A stretch of 27,285 nucleotides of DNA, taken from a virus. The position numbers and the translations under genes were made by a program. The DNA lies in IMG/VR virus record IMGVR_UViG_3300011116_000719, positions 1 to 27,285 of that record; one strand, written 5' to 3'. Positions 6,072-10,627 of the stretch are shown piece by piece. How positions within the stretch are numbered: position 1 is the first letter of the stretch; each line of letters starts with the position of its first letter. The notes beneath the pieces are model-generated. The model had not been told where the DNA came from. It saw only the letters and a list, made by a program, of their open reading frames with translations, and made no database searches.

Positions 6072-6371
6072 ATGCCAAGACACCGTAAAACGTCTACACA
6101 GCCCAAGCGCAAATATAACAAAAAGTCGGTGGTAGTTCCTAAAAAGATCTACCCAGAATATGTTCAGAATTTTATAGATGCAGTGGAATCTAAAACTTCA
6201 TATAAAGTTGTAGCATGTCAATATAATGAAGGTTCTGGGTACCATGTAGGAGTATGTAAGGCCATTCCTCATGGAAGACATCATTGCATTTGGATGGTCA
6301 ATTATGCCAAAACGAAAGAAGAATTAGATCAATTTTGGTCCGTTAAAGATAGTCTAAATATTGTAGAATGA
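6072..6371 (+). CDS. Unknown basic 99-aa protein
   Basis: The ATG is 3 nt after tRNA-Gly, so RNase cleavage of the tRNA should leave a leaderless or nearly leaderless message. Residues 1-28 are strongly basic (P-R-H-R-K-T; K-R-K-Y-N-K-K), suggesting nucleic-acid binding. The rest is a compact fold with two cysteines and several histidines (V-C-K-A-I-P-H-G-R-H-H-C). It overlaps the next gene by 4 nt (ATGA). The family is not recognised. Confidence 0.65.
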   Translation: MPRHRKTSTQPKRKYNKKSVVVPKKIYPEYVQNFIDAVESKTSYKVVACQYNEGSGYHVGVCKAIPHGRHHCIWMVNYAKTKEELDQFWSVKDSLNIVE

Positions 6372-6835
6372 TTGAAAGCGCCTACAGAAAAGTAAGATAT
6401 TACGATCTAGCTGATTTATTAAATATTAATACCAACTATACTTTAGATGTTTCAAATTATAGATGGGCAAAGGCTTTTGCTATAAGAATTGGTAATGATG
6501 AAGATGCAATAGGAAATCCCCTGACACCCACTATATCTGCAACTTATTACACTTCCAATAGTGAAATAACTTTAACAAATCAAATTTCCACCGGCGTATC
6601 ACCACTTTCAACATTACCAAATAGTACAAAATCAATTATGGGATATGGTACCGCTCTGGCAACTGGGTTTTCTAGTATAGTAATACCAACAAATTCTGTA
6701 GTTGGACATACTTTGTGCAGAGCATCAGCAATATATGAATCTTGGTTGTGGTATCCATACAGATTAAAAAATTTAGTTCTTACTTCATCTGGAAATGGTG
6801 CGGTTGCTAATACAGCATTACTACTTCTTTTTTAA
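6368..6835 (+). CDS. Unknown beta-rich 155-aa protein, possibly structural
   Basis: Its ATG overlaps the preceding stop (ATGA), which shows coupling. After a polar start (residues 1-30), the sequence is dominated by Ser/Thr/Asn/Gly and beta-strand patterns (S-A-T-Y-Y-T-S-N-S-E-I-T-L-T), with no cysteine motif or charged catalytic cluster. It ends in a hydrophobic stretch (N-T-A-L-L-L-L-F). Such composition is typical of phage surface or decoration proteins. The following 87-aa gene has a similar style and both may be virion proteins; this is inference from composition. Confidence 0.65.
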   Translation: MIESAYRKVRYYDLADLLNINTNYTLDVSNYRWAKAFAIRIGNDEDAIGNPLTPTISATYYTSNSEITLTNQISTGVSPLSTLPNSTKSIMGYGTALATGFSSIVIPTNSVVGHTLCRASAIYESWLWYPYRLKNLVLTSSGNGAVANTALLLLF

Positions 6836-6842
6836 ATAAATA
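6835..6842 (+). promoter_or_regulatory. Late-type box AATAAATA, 5 nt before the ATG
   Basis: The box follows the stop of the preceding gene and sits exactly 5 nt before the ATG at 6848, the same spacing as several minus-strand late boxes. Confidence 0.45.
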
Positions 6843-6847
6843 ATATT

Positions 6848-7111
6848 ATGAGAACATATAGAAAAGTAAATCAATTTCCTGTCCGCACTCGTGGAAACAC
6901 TTGGATGAATAATGAAGGTGCTTTGGTTGTAAATCAAACTGCATCAGCAGTAGATTTTACATATACCGCATTAGCACCAACTGGGGCTACTGTAGACATA
7001 CCAATGAAAATTGCTGCAAATAGCAGCACTTTAATTCCTATCGTACTTTCTTCCTGGGATAGCGTGCCAAAAGGTGGCGCGGTAGGAATTACATTTTACA
7101 CCGTATATTGA
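6848..7111 (+). CDS. Unknown beta-rich 87-aa protein, possibly structural
   Basis: This small protein is almost free of charged residues after position 25 and alternates hydrophobic and small polar residues (A-V-D-F-T-Y-T-A-L; V-D-I-P-M-K-I-A-A-N-S), as in a beta-sandwich. It has no cysteines. It ends one base before the next gene. A decoration or fibre-associated role is plausible from composition and from the neighbouring 155-aa gene, but no homologous family is recognised. Confidence 0.6.
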   Translation: MRTYRKVNQFPVRTRGNTWMNNEGALVVNQTASAVDFTYTALAPTGATVDIPMKIAANSSTLIPIVLSSWDSVPKGGAVGITFYTVY

Positions 7112-7112
7112 T

Positions 7113-7319
7113 ATGGCCAAAGAAATCCGTTGTCTGATAACCAATCAGATACTACGGCCCAAGGAATGGTTCTGGTTGTCTTGGGAAATGGATGCTGCCA
7201 TCTCAGCACAAGGTATCGCAGAAATAGAAATTCGTCGTCATGATCCTGACGACGAATTTGCTAAATTATTATGGGAAGAATGGGAATGGTCCCGAGAGAT
7301 CGGGTATCCTGATCTTTAA
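7113..7319 (+). CDS. Unknown acidic 68-aa protein
   Basis: The gene follows its neighbour by one base. The product begins with a short strand containing C-L-I-T-N, then a Trp-rich segment (K-E-W-F-W-L-S-W-E), and ends with an acidic Trp-rich helix (L-L-W-E-E-W-E-W-S-R-E). It converges with the minus-strand gene ending at 7316, overlapping by 4 nt. There is no domain I can name. Confidence 0.6.
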   Translation: MAKEIRCLITNQILRPKEWFWLSWEMDAAISAQGIAEIEIRRHDPDDEFAKLLWEEWEWSREIGYPDL

Positions 7320-8155
7320 TTTTTACGGAGTTGTTTTTGCATTACTTCTAATGCATTAGAAGCCCAGCTATGAATTTCTTCACCATGTTTTTCTGGACCA
7401 TCACGAACAATTTCTAAAATTTTTCCAAGCTTTTCGCTAGGAGTTTCTGTCCCTCTGAATATTCCTCTTGGGGCATCTAAACTATTTGGACTTCTAGCAG
7501 GAATTTCAGAATCACCTCCAGTAACTATACGACCGCGAACAGGTTTTTTGCCCTCATTCATCATTGTTGAAATCTTAGAATTTATTGCTTCTTTGACAGT
7601 TTTCCAAGGAGCAGAAGAATATCCTGCAAGATGACGAGCTTCTTCATCTTCTTCATAATTGGCTTCTTCAGCTTGTTTAGCTAATTCTTCCGTTTCAGCA
7701 CGGGCCTGAGCAGCAATAGAATATGATGGCATTCTTGTTTCAGGATCAGCCACTTCTCCATCTTGAACATCGTCTTCGACAGCCTGTGCATCACCAGCAG
7801 GTTTTGCATCAATAGGACCATTTGATCTGGCCATCTGTGCCATTCTTTCAGCTCGTTTCATTCTTTGAAGATCTACATAAGCACCAACATCACCATCGGC
7901 AAGTTTAATTGTTCCCGGAGAATGAGGCCCAAGACGACTAATTGCATCCATAACATCGGCAGGATGAGCGCTTGGAGATTCTGGATTGATAACAGGGTTC
8001 TGGGGCATTTGGGCCATTAATTGAGCCTGTCTAGCAGGATCTGTAATTTTTTTGGCTGTAGTTTCATTAAGCATACGAGCGCCATTTTGTTGGGCTTGTA
8101 GACCAGCCTCATTAAGGGAGTGAATCCAGTTATATTTGCCTTTATTGTTCTTCAT
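7316..8155 (-). CDS. Unknown 279-aa protein, candidate virion-internal
   Basis: The N-terminus (Y-N-W-I-H-S-L-N-E-A-G at about 8-18) carries an L-N-E-A prohead-protease-type site in the position expected of a capsid-targeting sequence. Most of the rest is low complexity and likely helical or disordered: Gln/Met/Ala-rich (residues 20-60), acidic (about 125-180, A-E-E-A-N-Y-E-E-D-E-E), and Arg/Gly-rich (about 200-225). A second motif, S-T-M-M-N-E-G, occurs near 197-203. A CTAAATA box lies 5 nt before the ATG. Confidence 0.7.
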   Translation of the reverse strand: MKNNKGKYNWIHSLNEAGLQAQQNGARMLNETTAKKITDPARQAQLMAQMPQNPVINPESPSAHPADVMDAISRLGPHSPGTIKLADGDVGAYVDLQRMKRAERMAQMARSNGPIDAKPAGDAQAVEDDVQDGEVADPETRMPSYSIAAQARAETEELAKQAEEANYEEDEEARHLAGYSSAPWKTVKEAINSKISTMMNEGKKPVRGRIVTGGDSEIPARSPNSLDAPRGIFRGTETPSEKLGKILEIVRDGPEKHGEEIHSWASNALEVMQKQLRKN

Positions 8156-8160
8156 ATGAA

Positions 8161-8167
8161 TATTTAG
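8161..8167 (-). promoter_or_regulatory. Late promoter box CTAAATA, 5 nt before the ATG
   Basis: This is the CTAAATA form of the late box, 5 nt before the ATG at 8155. It lies back to back with the early-type promoter at 8170-8197. Confidence 0.65.
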
Positions 8168-8169
8168 AT

Positions 8170-8197
8170 TTGACTTCTGTTATATGTGGTATATACT
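8170..8197 (+). promoter_or_regulatory. Sigma70-type promoter TTGACT-16-TATACT
   Basis: The near-consensus -35 and -10 elements are separated by 16 bp. The -10 ends one base before an ATG at 8198; the expected transcription start falls on the second in-frame ATG at 8204. Confidence 0.65.
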
Positions 8198-8329
8198 ATG
8201 GATATGGATTATGGATCACATGGTGCTGGAAAAGGAAGTTCTCCCCGTCCTGTGAATATGGAACAGTACGGTAAAAATTTTGATGCAATTTTTAAGAAAA
8301 AGAAGAAATCAAAAAAGAAGACTAAATAA
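8198..8329 (+). CDS. Small conserved phage protein, 43 aa
   Basis: The product has a layout I associate with a small conserved protein of aquatic T4-like phages: Y-G-S-H-G-A-G-K-G at about 5-13, S-P-R-P-V-N at 15-20, Y-G-K-N-F-D-A-I-F at 24-32, then a Lys-rich tail. The promoter -10 box directly touches the first ATG, so translation may really start at the second ATG (8204, giving MDYGSHG...) on a leaderless message. The role is unknown; the basic tail suggests nucleic-acid binding. Confidence 0.65.
   Translation: MDMDYGSHGAGKGSSPRPVNMEQYGKNFDAIFKKKKKSKKKTK
8322..8328 (+). promoter_or_regulatory. Possible late box CTAAATA before the structured RNA
   Basis: The box overlaps the stop codon of the small gene. 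A start about 6 nt downstream would produce a transcript carrying the structured element and tRNA-Tyr. Confidence 0.4.
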
Positions 8330-8343
8330 ATAACAATCATAAA

Positions 8344-8473
8344 GCAGTGTCGGGATACCTAATACCCAGGCTGCAATTAGTGGTGGGGCGCGAACACCAT
8401 AGAAGAACGCGAAGGGCTAGTATTACACTTCCCAGACCTTGATCGGGTCTGGAAAAAGGATTCAACGCCCGAC
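8344..8473 (+). ncRNA. Unidentified structured RNA upstream of tRNA-Tyr
   Basis: No protein frame is convincing here, and the sequence is richer in G and C than its neighbours. Hand folding gives a closing helix GTCGGG (8349-8354) with CCCGAC (8468-8473); TAATACCC (8360-8367) with GGG-cta-GTATTA (8414-8425); a hairpin TGGTG/CACCA whose loop contains CGCG, able to pair with a CGCG at about 8408-8411 as a pseudoknot; and a strong hairpin TTCCCAGACC/GGTCTGGAA (about 8429-8453). It ends 4 nt before tRNA-Tyr, so tRNA processing would release it. It matches no RNA family I know. Confidence 0.5.
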
Positions 8474-8477
8474 TTTA

Positions 8478-8559
8478 GCGAGTGTACTCAAGCGGTCAAC
8501 GAGGACGCACTGTAAATGCGTTGGCATTGCCTACGGGGGTTCGAATCCCTCCGCTCGCA
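8478..8559 (+). tRNA. tRNA-Tyr (GTA)
   Basis: Acceptor GCGAGTG pairs with CGCTCGC and the discriminator is A8559. The anticodon stem ACGCA/TGCGT encloses CTGTAAA, which reads GTA. The gene is 82 nt because of a long variable arm, as expected for class II tRNA-Tyr. The T-loop is GGTTCGAATCC. A hairpin GGCAGA/TCTGCC follows at about 8563-8581. Confidence 0.92.
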
Positions 8560-8586
8560 TTCGGCAGACTATAACTCTGCCAAAAA

Positions 8587-8594
8587 TATAAATA
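8587..8594 (+). promoter_or_regulatory. Late promoter box TATAAATA, 5 nt before the ATG
   Basis: A perfect late consensus exactly 5 nt before the ATG at 8600 predicts a leaderless endonuclease message. Confidence 0.7.
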
Positions 8595-8599
8595 GTGTT

Positions 8600-9001
8600 A
8601 TGGATACTTTATTTAAAAATTGTTCTACTTTTAAAAAACAAGGTTGTTTAGGTGAAGCAAGAGCAATCTACGAATACACTAAACTTGGTTACATTGTTTC
8701 AAAACCTTTACAAGATTGTGATTATGATTTAATTATTGAAAAAAATGGATTAATAAAAAGAATTCAGGTCAAAACTACTACTCAAATTCCAAAAGGTAAA
8801 TATTTTGTTTGTAATTTAAGAATACTTGGTGGCAACCAATCGTTTAATACAGCAAAAAATAGAAATCCTGAATCTTATGATGAATTATTTGTTTTATCTG
8901 TTAATGATGATTGCTGGTCAATTCCCACCAATACATTTAAGGCATTGAGTACATTAACTTTAGATAAAAGATTTGACGATTACAAATTGACAACTAAATA
9001 G
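8600..9001 (+). CDS. PD-(D/E)XK homing-type endonuclease, 133 aa
   Basis: The start at 8600 is chosen because the late box lies 5 nt before it; a longer frame would run through tRNA-Tyr. The fold is recognisable: K-K-Q-G-C-L-G-E-A with Glu19, then L-G-Y-I-V-S-K-P, D-Y-D-L-I-I with Asp43, and R-I-Q-V-K with Gln56 and Lys58. This E...D...QxK pattern is that of the I-Ssp6803I family, encoded in a cyanobacterial tRNA intron. Here there is no intron, so it would be a free-standing homing endonuclease. It is AT-rich, sits between tRNA-Tyr and the tmRNA gene, and its target is probably a tRNA or tmRNA gene in competing phages or the host (inference). Confidence 0.8.
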   Translation: MDTLFKNCSTFKKQGCLGEARAIYEYTKLGYIVSKPLQDCDYDLIIEKNGLIKRIQVKTTTQIPKGKYFVCNLRILGGNQSFNTAKNRNPESYDELFVLSVNDDCWSIPTNTFKALSTLTLDKRFDDYKLTTK

Positions 9002-9166
9002 TTTTGTGTGTAGTTAAGCGGCTGAGGATAAACGGCTAGGCTTATATGGACCTAGGTTTCTAGAACCGAAGGTTGAGAATGGGTGCAAGTCCCTCGCTAC
9101 GCTTTGGTATTGTTGATATTGGATTGAAATGCGTACAAGACGGGGGTTCGAATCCCCCCGACTCCA

Positions 9167-9261
9167 TTAGCCTAAGTCAGAGAATCTGCAACCCTCTGAA
9201 TATGGCGAGCCAAGTCCTCGTAGCAGCGGGGCATTTCCCGAAGTCCTAGGCTTCGGGTCAC
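9167..9261 (+). other. Intervening segment removed from the permuted tmRNA precursor
   Basis: This segment joins the acceptor piece to the coding piece. It has hairpins TCAGAG/CTCTGA and CCCGAAG/CTTCGGG, plus AGCCTA able to pair with TAGGCT near its two ends. In permuted ssrA genes such a spacer is cut out to leave two RNAs held together by base pairing. Confidence 0.7.
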
Positions 9262-9356
9262 GGGGTCGAAAGGAATAGATTGGCGCAAAGTAATGAAGAA
9301 GGAGATACCCGACACGGGTAACAAGTGTCGTAAATAAACAGTTGCAAAAAATAATT

Positions 9357-9383
9357 GCTAACCAATTAGCAATGGCTGCTTGA
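9357..9383 (+). other. tmRNA tag reading frame ANQLAMAA, stop TGA
   Basis: The frame GCT AAC CAA TTA GCA ATG GCT GCT TGA begins after GCAAAAAATAATT, closely matching the upstream context of the E. coli tag (GCAAAAAATAGTC). The encoded peptide, after the tRNA-derived alanine, is A-N-Q-L-A-M-A-A. It is shorter than most bacterial tags but keeps the N-terminal A-N and C-terminal A-A. The stop lies in hairpin CTGC/GCAG, as in helix P5 of tmRNA. Confidence 0.85.
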
Positions 9384-9422
9384 AGCAGTGGGGTTTGGTC
9401 TCCCGCATCTGAATCGACCCTG

Positions 9423-9446
9423 AACCCCCCTCAAAAGGGGTTTTGT
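9423..9446 (+). terminator. Terminator at the end of the tmRNA gene
   Basis: AACCCC pairs with GGGGTT around CCTCAAAA and is followed by TTTTG. It marks the 3' end of the permuted tmRNA precursor and isolates it from the next promoter at 9450. Confidence 0.8.
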
Positions 9447-9449
9447 TAT

Positions 9450-9477
9450 TTGACAGGCCATAAATAAAGAGTATACT
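9450..9477 (+). promoter_or_regulatory. Sigma70 promoter TTGACA-16-TATACT with an embedded late box
   Basis: The -35 is a perfect TTGACA and the -10 is TATACT, separated by 16 bp. The spacer contains CATAAATA (9459-9466), a late-type box, so this may work both early and late. It drives the four-gene unit 9484-10601. Confidence 0.75.
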
Positions 9478-9483
9478 ATTCAT

Positions 9484-9657
9484 ATGCCTAATTCAAAACA
9501 ACGTGTAACTTTTCGGACGCATAGAAAGCGTAAGACCCGTCTTCGTAATAACCGTCACAAGAGCCTCATGGAGGCTAAAGTTGGTACTCTTCGTGCGCTT
9601 GACGCGATTGGCCAGCTACCTATTTCAGTCAAGCAAGTGAGATTGCCTAATGGCTAA
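9484..9657 (+). CDS. Small, very basic 57-aa protein
   Basis: This is the first gene after the strong promoter. Residues 6-28 are packed with Arg, Lys and His (R-T-H-R-K-R-K-T-R-L-R-N-N-R-H-K), followed by a short helix and a V-R-L-P-N-G tail. The charge and size suggest RNA, ribosome or DNA binding, as in small ribosomal proteins or phage host-takeover proteins. No family is recognised. Its end overlaps the next gene by 8 nt. Confidence 0.7.
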   Translation: MPNSKQRVTFRTHRKRKTRLRNNRHKSLMEAKVGTLRALDAIGQLPISVKQVRLPNG

Positions 9658-9949
9658 GACCGCCACAGAAATGACTCTTGCCGATGTACGCAAGAAGTAT
9701 GATTCTATCGATTGCTTCTTCACCTATTATGATGGTGAGAAGGCTGCATTTGATTTTTATGGCACCGATGCAACTGGTGCCGAAGTTCGTATTTCCCTTG
9801 GCGGATGTCCTGCTTGGATCAAGCACATGGCATTTGGTCCAAAGGATCCCCTAAATATCAGTGACGCAATGAGCCGTCATGTTCGATATGTCTCTGTCAC
9901 AGACAATCGGGGTAAGTTGGTTTACGAACAGATTTTTGACACTAACTAA
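9650..9949 (+). CDS. Unknown 99-aa protein
   Basis: The gene overlaps the end of the basic-protein gene, so the two are coupled. The sequence has a compact alpha/beta pattern: helix T-L-A-D-V-R-K-K-Y-D, then strands C-F-F-T-Y-Y-D-G-E-K-A-A-F-D-F-Y-G and R-I-S-L-G-G-C-P-A-W. It has two cysteines and no membrane segment. No catalytic motif is evident and no function is assigned. Confidence 0.7.
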   Translation: MAKTATEMTLADVRKKYDSIDCFFTYYDGEKAAFDFYGTDATGAEVRISLGGCPAWIKHMAFGPKDPLNISDAMSRHVRYVSVTDNRGKLVYEQIFDTN

Positions 9950-9957
9950 GGAAAGAC

Positions 9958-10389
9958 ATGAATAATTCAGATTTTAATGATTTCAAGAACTGGCAGAACG
10001 GCGATGATGATGATGCCAATAATCCAAATAACCAAGGATTTTTTTTCTATGGTAATATGGGTCCAGAGTTCCGCAAGATGTGGAATGACATCAACAGTGG
10101 CCAGGATTTTACTGAAAGCATGCGCGAGTATTTGAACATTGATGACATCATGAAGGAATGGACCAAGAATAATAATGCTAAGTCCAAGAACCCCATGAAT
10201 AATCGTCGTCCAATGAAGAAGCAACAGCCTGCAAAGACTGTTACTACGTTCTCTCGTGAGGATTATGAAAAGCTAATTGAAATTCGTGGTTATCTAAACA
10301 TCACTGAGCAACGTGCCCACGTAAAAGCTCTTGATAAGCTTCTTGCACAAATTGTAATGGTTCCTATTGACCCAAAGGAAAAGCCATGA
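9958..10389 (+). CDS. Unknown 143-aa polar protein
   Basis: AAGGAAAG precedes the ATG, a good ribosome binding site. Residues 1-30 are Asn/Asp-rich with an acidic run (G-D-D-D-D-A-N-N), the middle is polar, about 75-92 is basic (N-R-R-P-M-K-K-Q-Q-P-A-K), and the last 50 residues form a likely helical domain (F-S-R-E-D-Y-E-K-L-I-E-I-R-G-Y-L). The domain order suggests a flexible binding protein, but I do not recognise it. It overlaps the RMF-like gene by 4 nt (ATGA). Confidence 0.7.
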   Translation: MNNSDFNDFKNWQNGDDDDANNPNNQGFFFYGNMGPEFRKMWNDINSGQDFTESMREYLNIDDIMKEWTKNNNAKSKNPMNNRRPMKKQQPAKTVTTFSREDYEKLIEIRGYLNITEQRAHVKALDKLLAQIVMVPIDPKEKP

Positions 10390-10601
10390 CAGATTATATT
10401 CCAGGTTCAGCCTATAAGAAAGGCTATGATACCAGAATGGGTGGTGGTGATAAAGCTTCCAATATTTTTGAATCTAATTCAGTTTATTGGCAGGAATGGC
10501 TTGCTGGTTGGGAAGATGCCCATACCAAGATCATTAATGAAGCCAGAGCAAACTCTGGTTGCACTAAACCTAAATGCTGTAAAAACTTTATTCAGGATTG
10601 A
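10386..10601 (+). CDS. RMF-like small protein, 71 aa
   Basis: The pattern A-Y-K-K-G-Y-D near residues 9-15 and W-L-A-G-W-E-D-A near 38-45 matches the spacing of ribosome modulation factor and related RMF/CrpP-like proteins (G-Y-x-x-G ... W-L-x-G-W-x-x-A). RMF binds the 30S subunit and promotes ribosome hibernation; small phage proteins with this pattern exist, but their role is unclear. A C-terminal Cys cluster (C-T-K-P-K-C-C) is unusual and might bind metal. The start overlaps the previous stop (ATGA) and is preceded by AAAGGAAAAG. It ends directly before a terminator. Confidence 0.55.
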   Translation: MTDYIPGSAYKKGYDTRMGGGDKASNIFESNSVYWQEWLAGWEDAHTKIINEARANSGCTKPKCCKNFIQD

Positions 10602-10627
10602 AAAACCCCCCCAAAAGGGGGTTTTTT
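10601..10627. terminator. Bidirectional terminator between convergent genes
   Basis: AAAAACCCCCC and GGGGGTTTTTT pair around a short A-rich loop. With A and T runs on both sides it can stop transcription from the plus-strand unit and from the minus-strand unit that ends at 10626. Confidence 0.9.

Larger units (their letters stand above)
9084..9422 (+). ncRNA. ssrA: Circularly permuted (two-piece) tmRNA
   Basis: tmRNA rescues stalled ribosomes and tags the nascent protein. The acceptor part comes first, ending with T-arm GGGGG-TTCGAAT-CCCCC (9142-9158), acceptor strand CGACTCC (9159-9165) and discriminator A9166. The coding part starts at 9262 with GGGGTCG, which pairs with that strand over 7 bp; the third pair is G9264-T9163, the G3-U70 identity signal for alanyl-tRNA synthetase. 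CGCA (9273-9276) can pair with TGCG (9130-9133) as P2. PK1 is an H-type pseudoknot: ACCC 9307-9310, GACAC 9311-9315, GGGT 9316-9319, GTGTC 9325-9329. The tag frame and a terminator follow. A folded spacer (9167-9261) separates the pieces. The 5' end of the acceptor piece is uncertain. No smpB gene is in the window. Confidence 0.88.

Noticed and set aside
876-8559. tRNA genes as prophage attachment sites
   Set aside because: No integrase gene or repeated tRNA fragment is seen; the gene content is that of a lytic myovirus.
9085-9112. GGGTGCAAGTCCC followed by CGCTACG resembles part of a cobalamin riboswitch core
   Set aside because: The other conserved cobalamin elements are not recognisable, the next gene is not a B12 gene, and the stretch lies in the acceptor part of the tmRNA gene.
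8340-9170. A group I intron carrying the PD-(D/E)XK endonuclease in tRNA-Tyr
   Set aside because: tRNA-Tyr is intact and complete before the gene, and I find no P3-P7 core sequences.
9344-9361. Alternative tmRNA resume codon GCA giving A-K-N-N-C and an early stop
   Set aside because: The frame from 9357 gives a tag ending in A-A with the E. coli-like upstream context and a stop in the expected hairpin.
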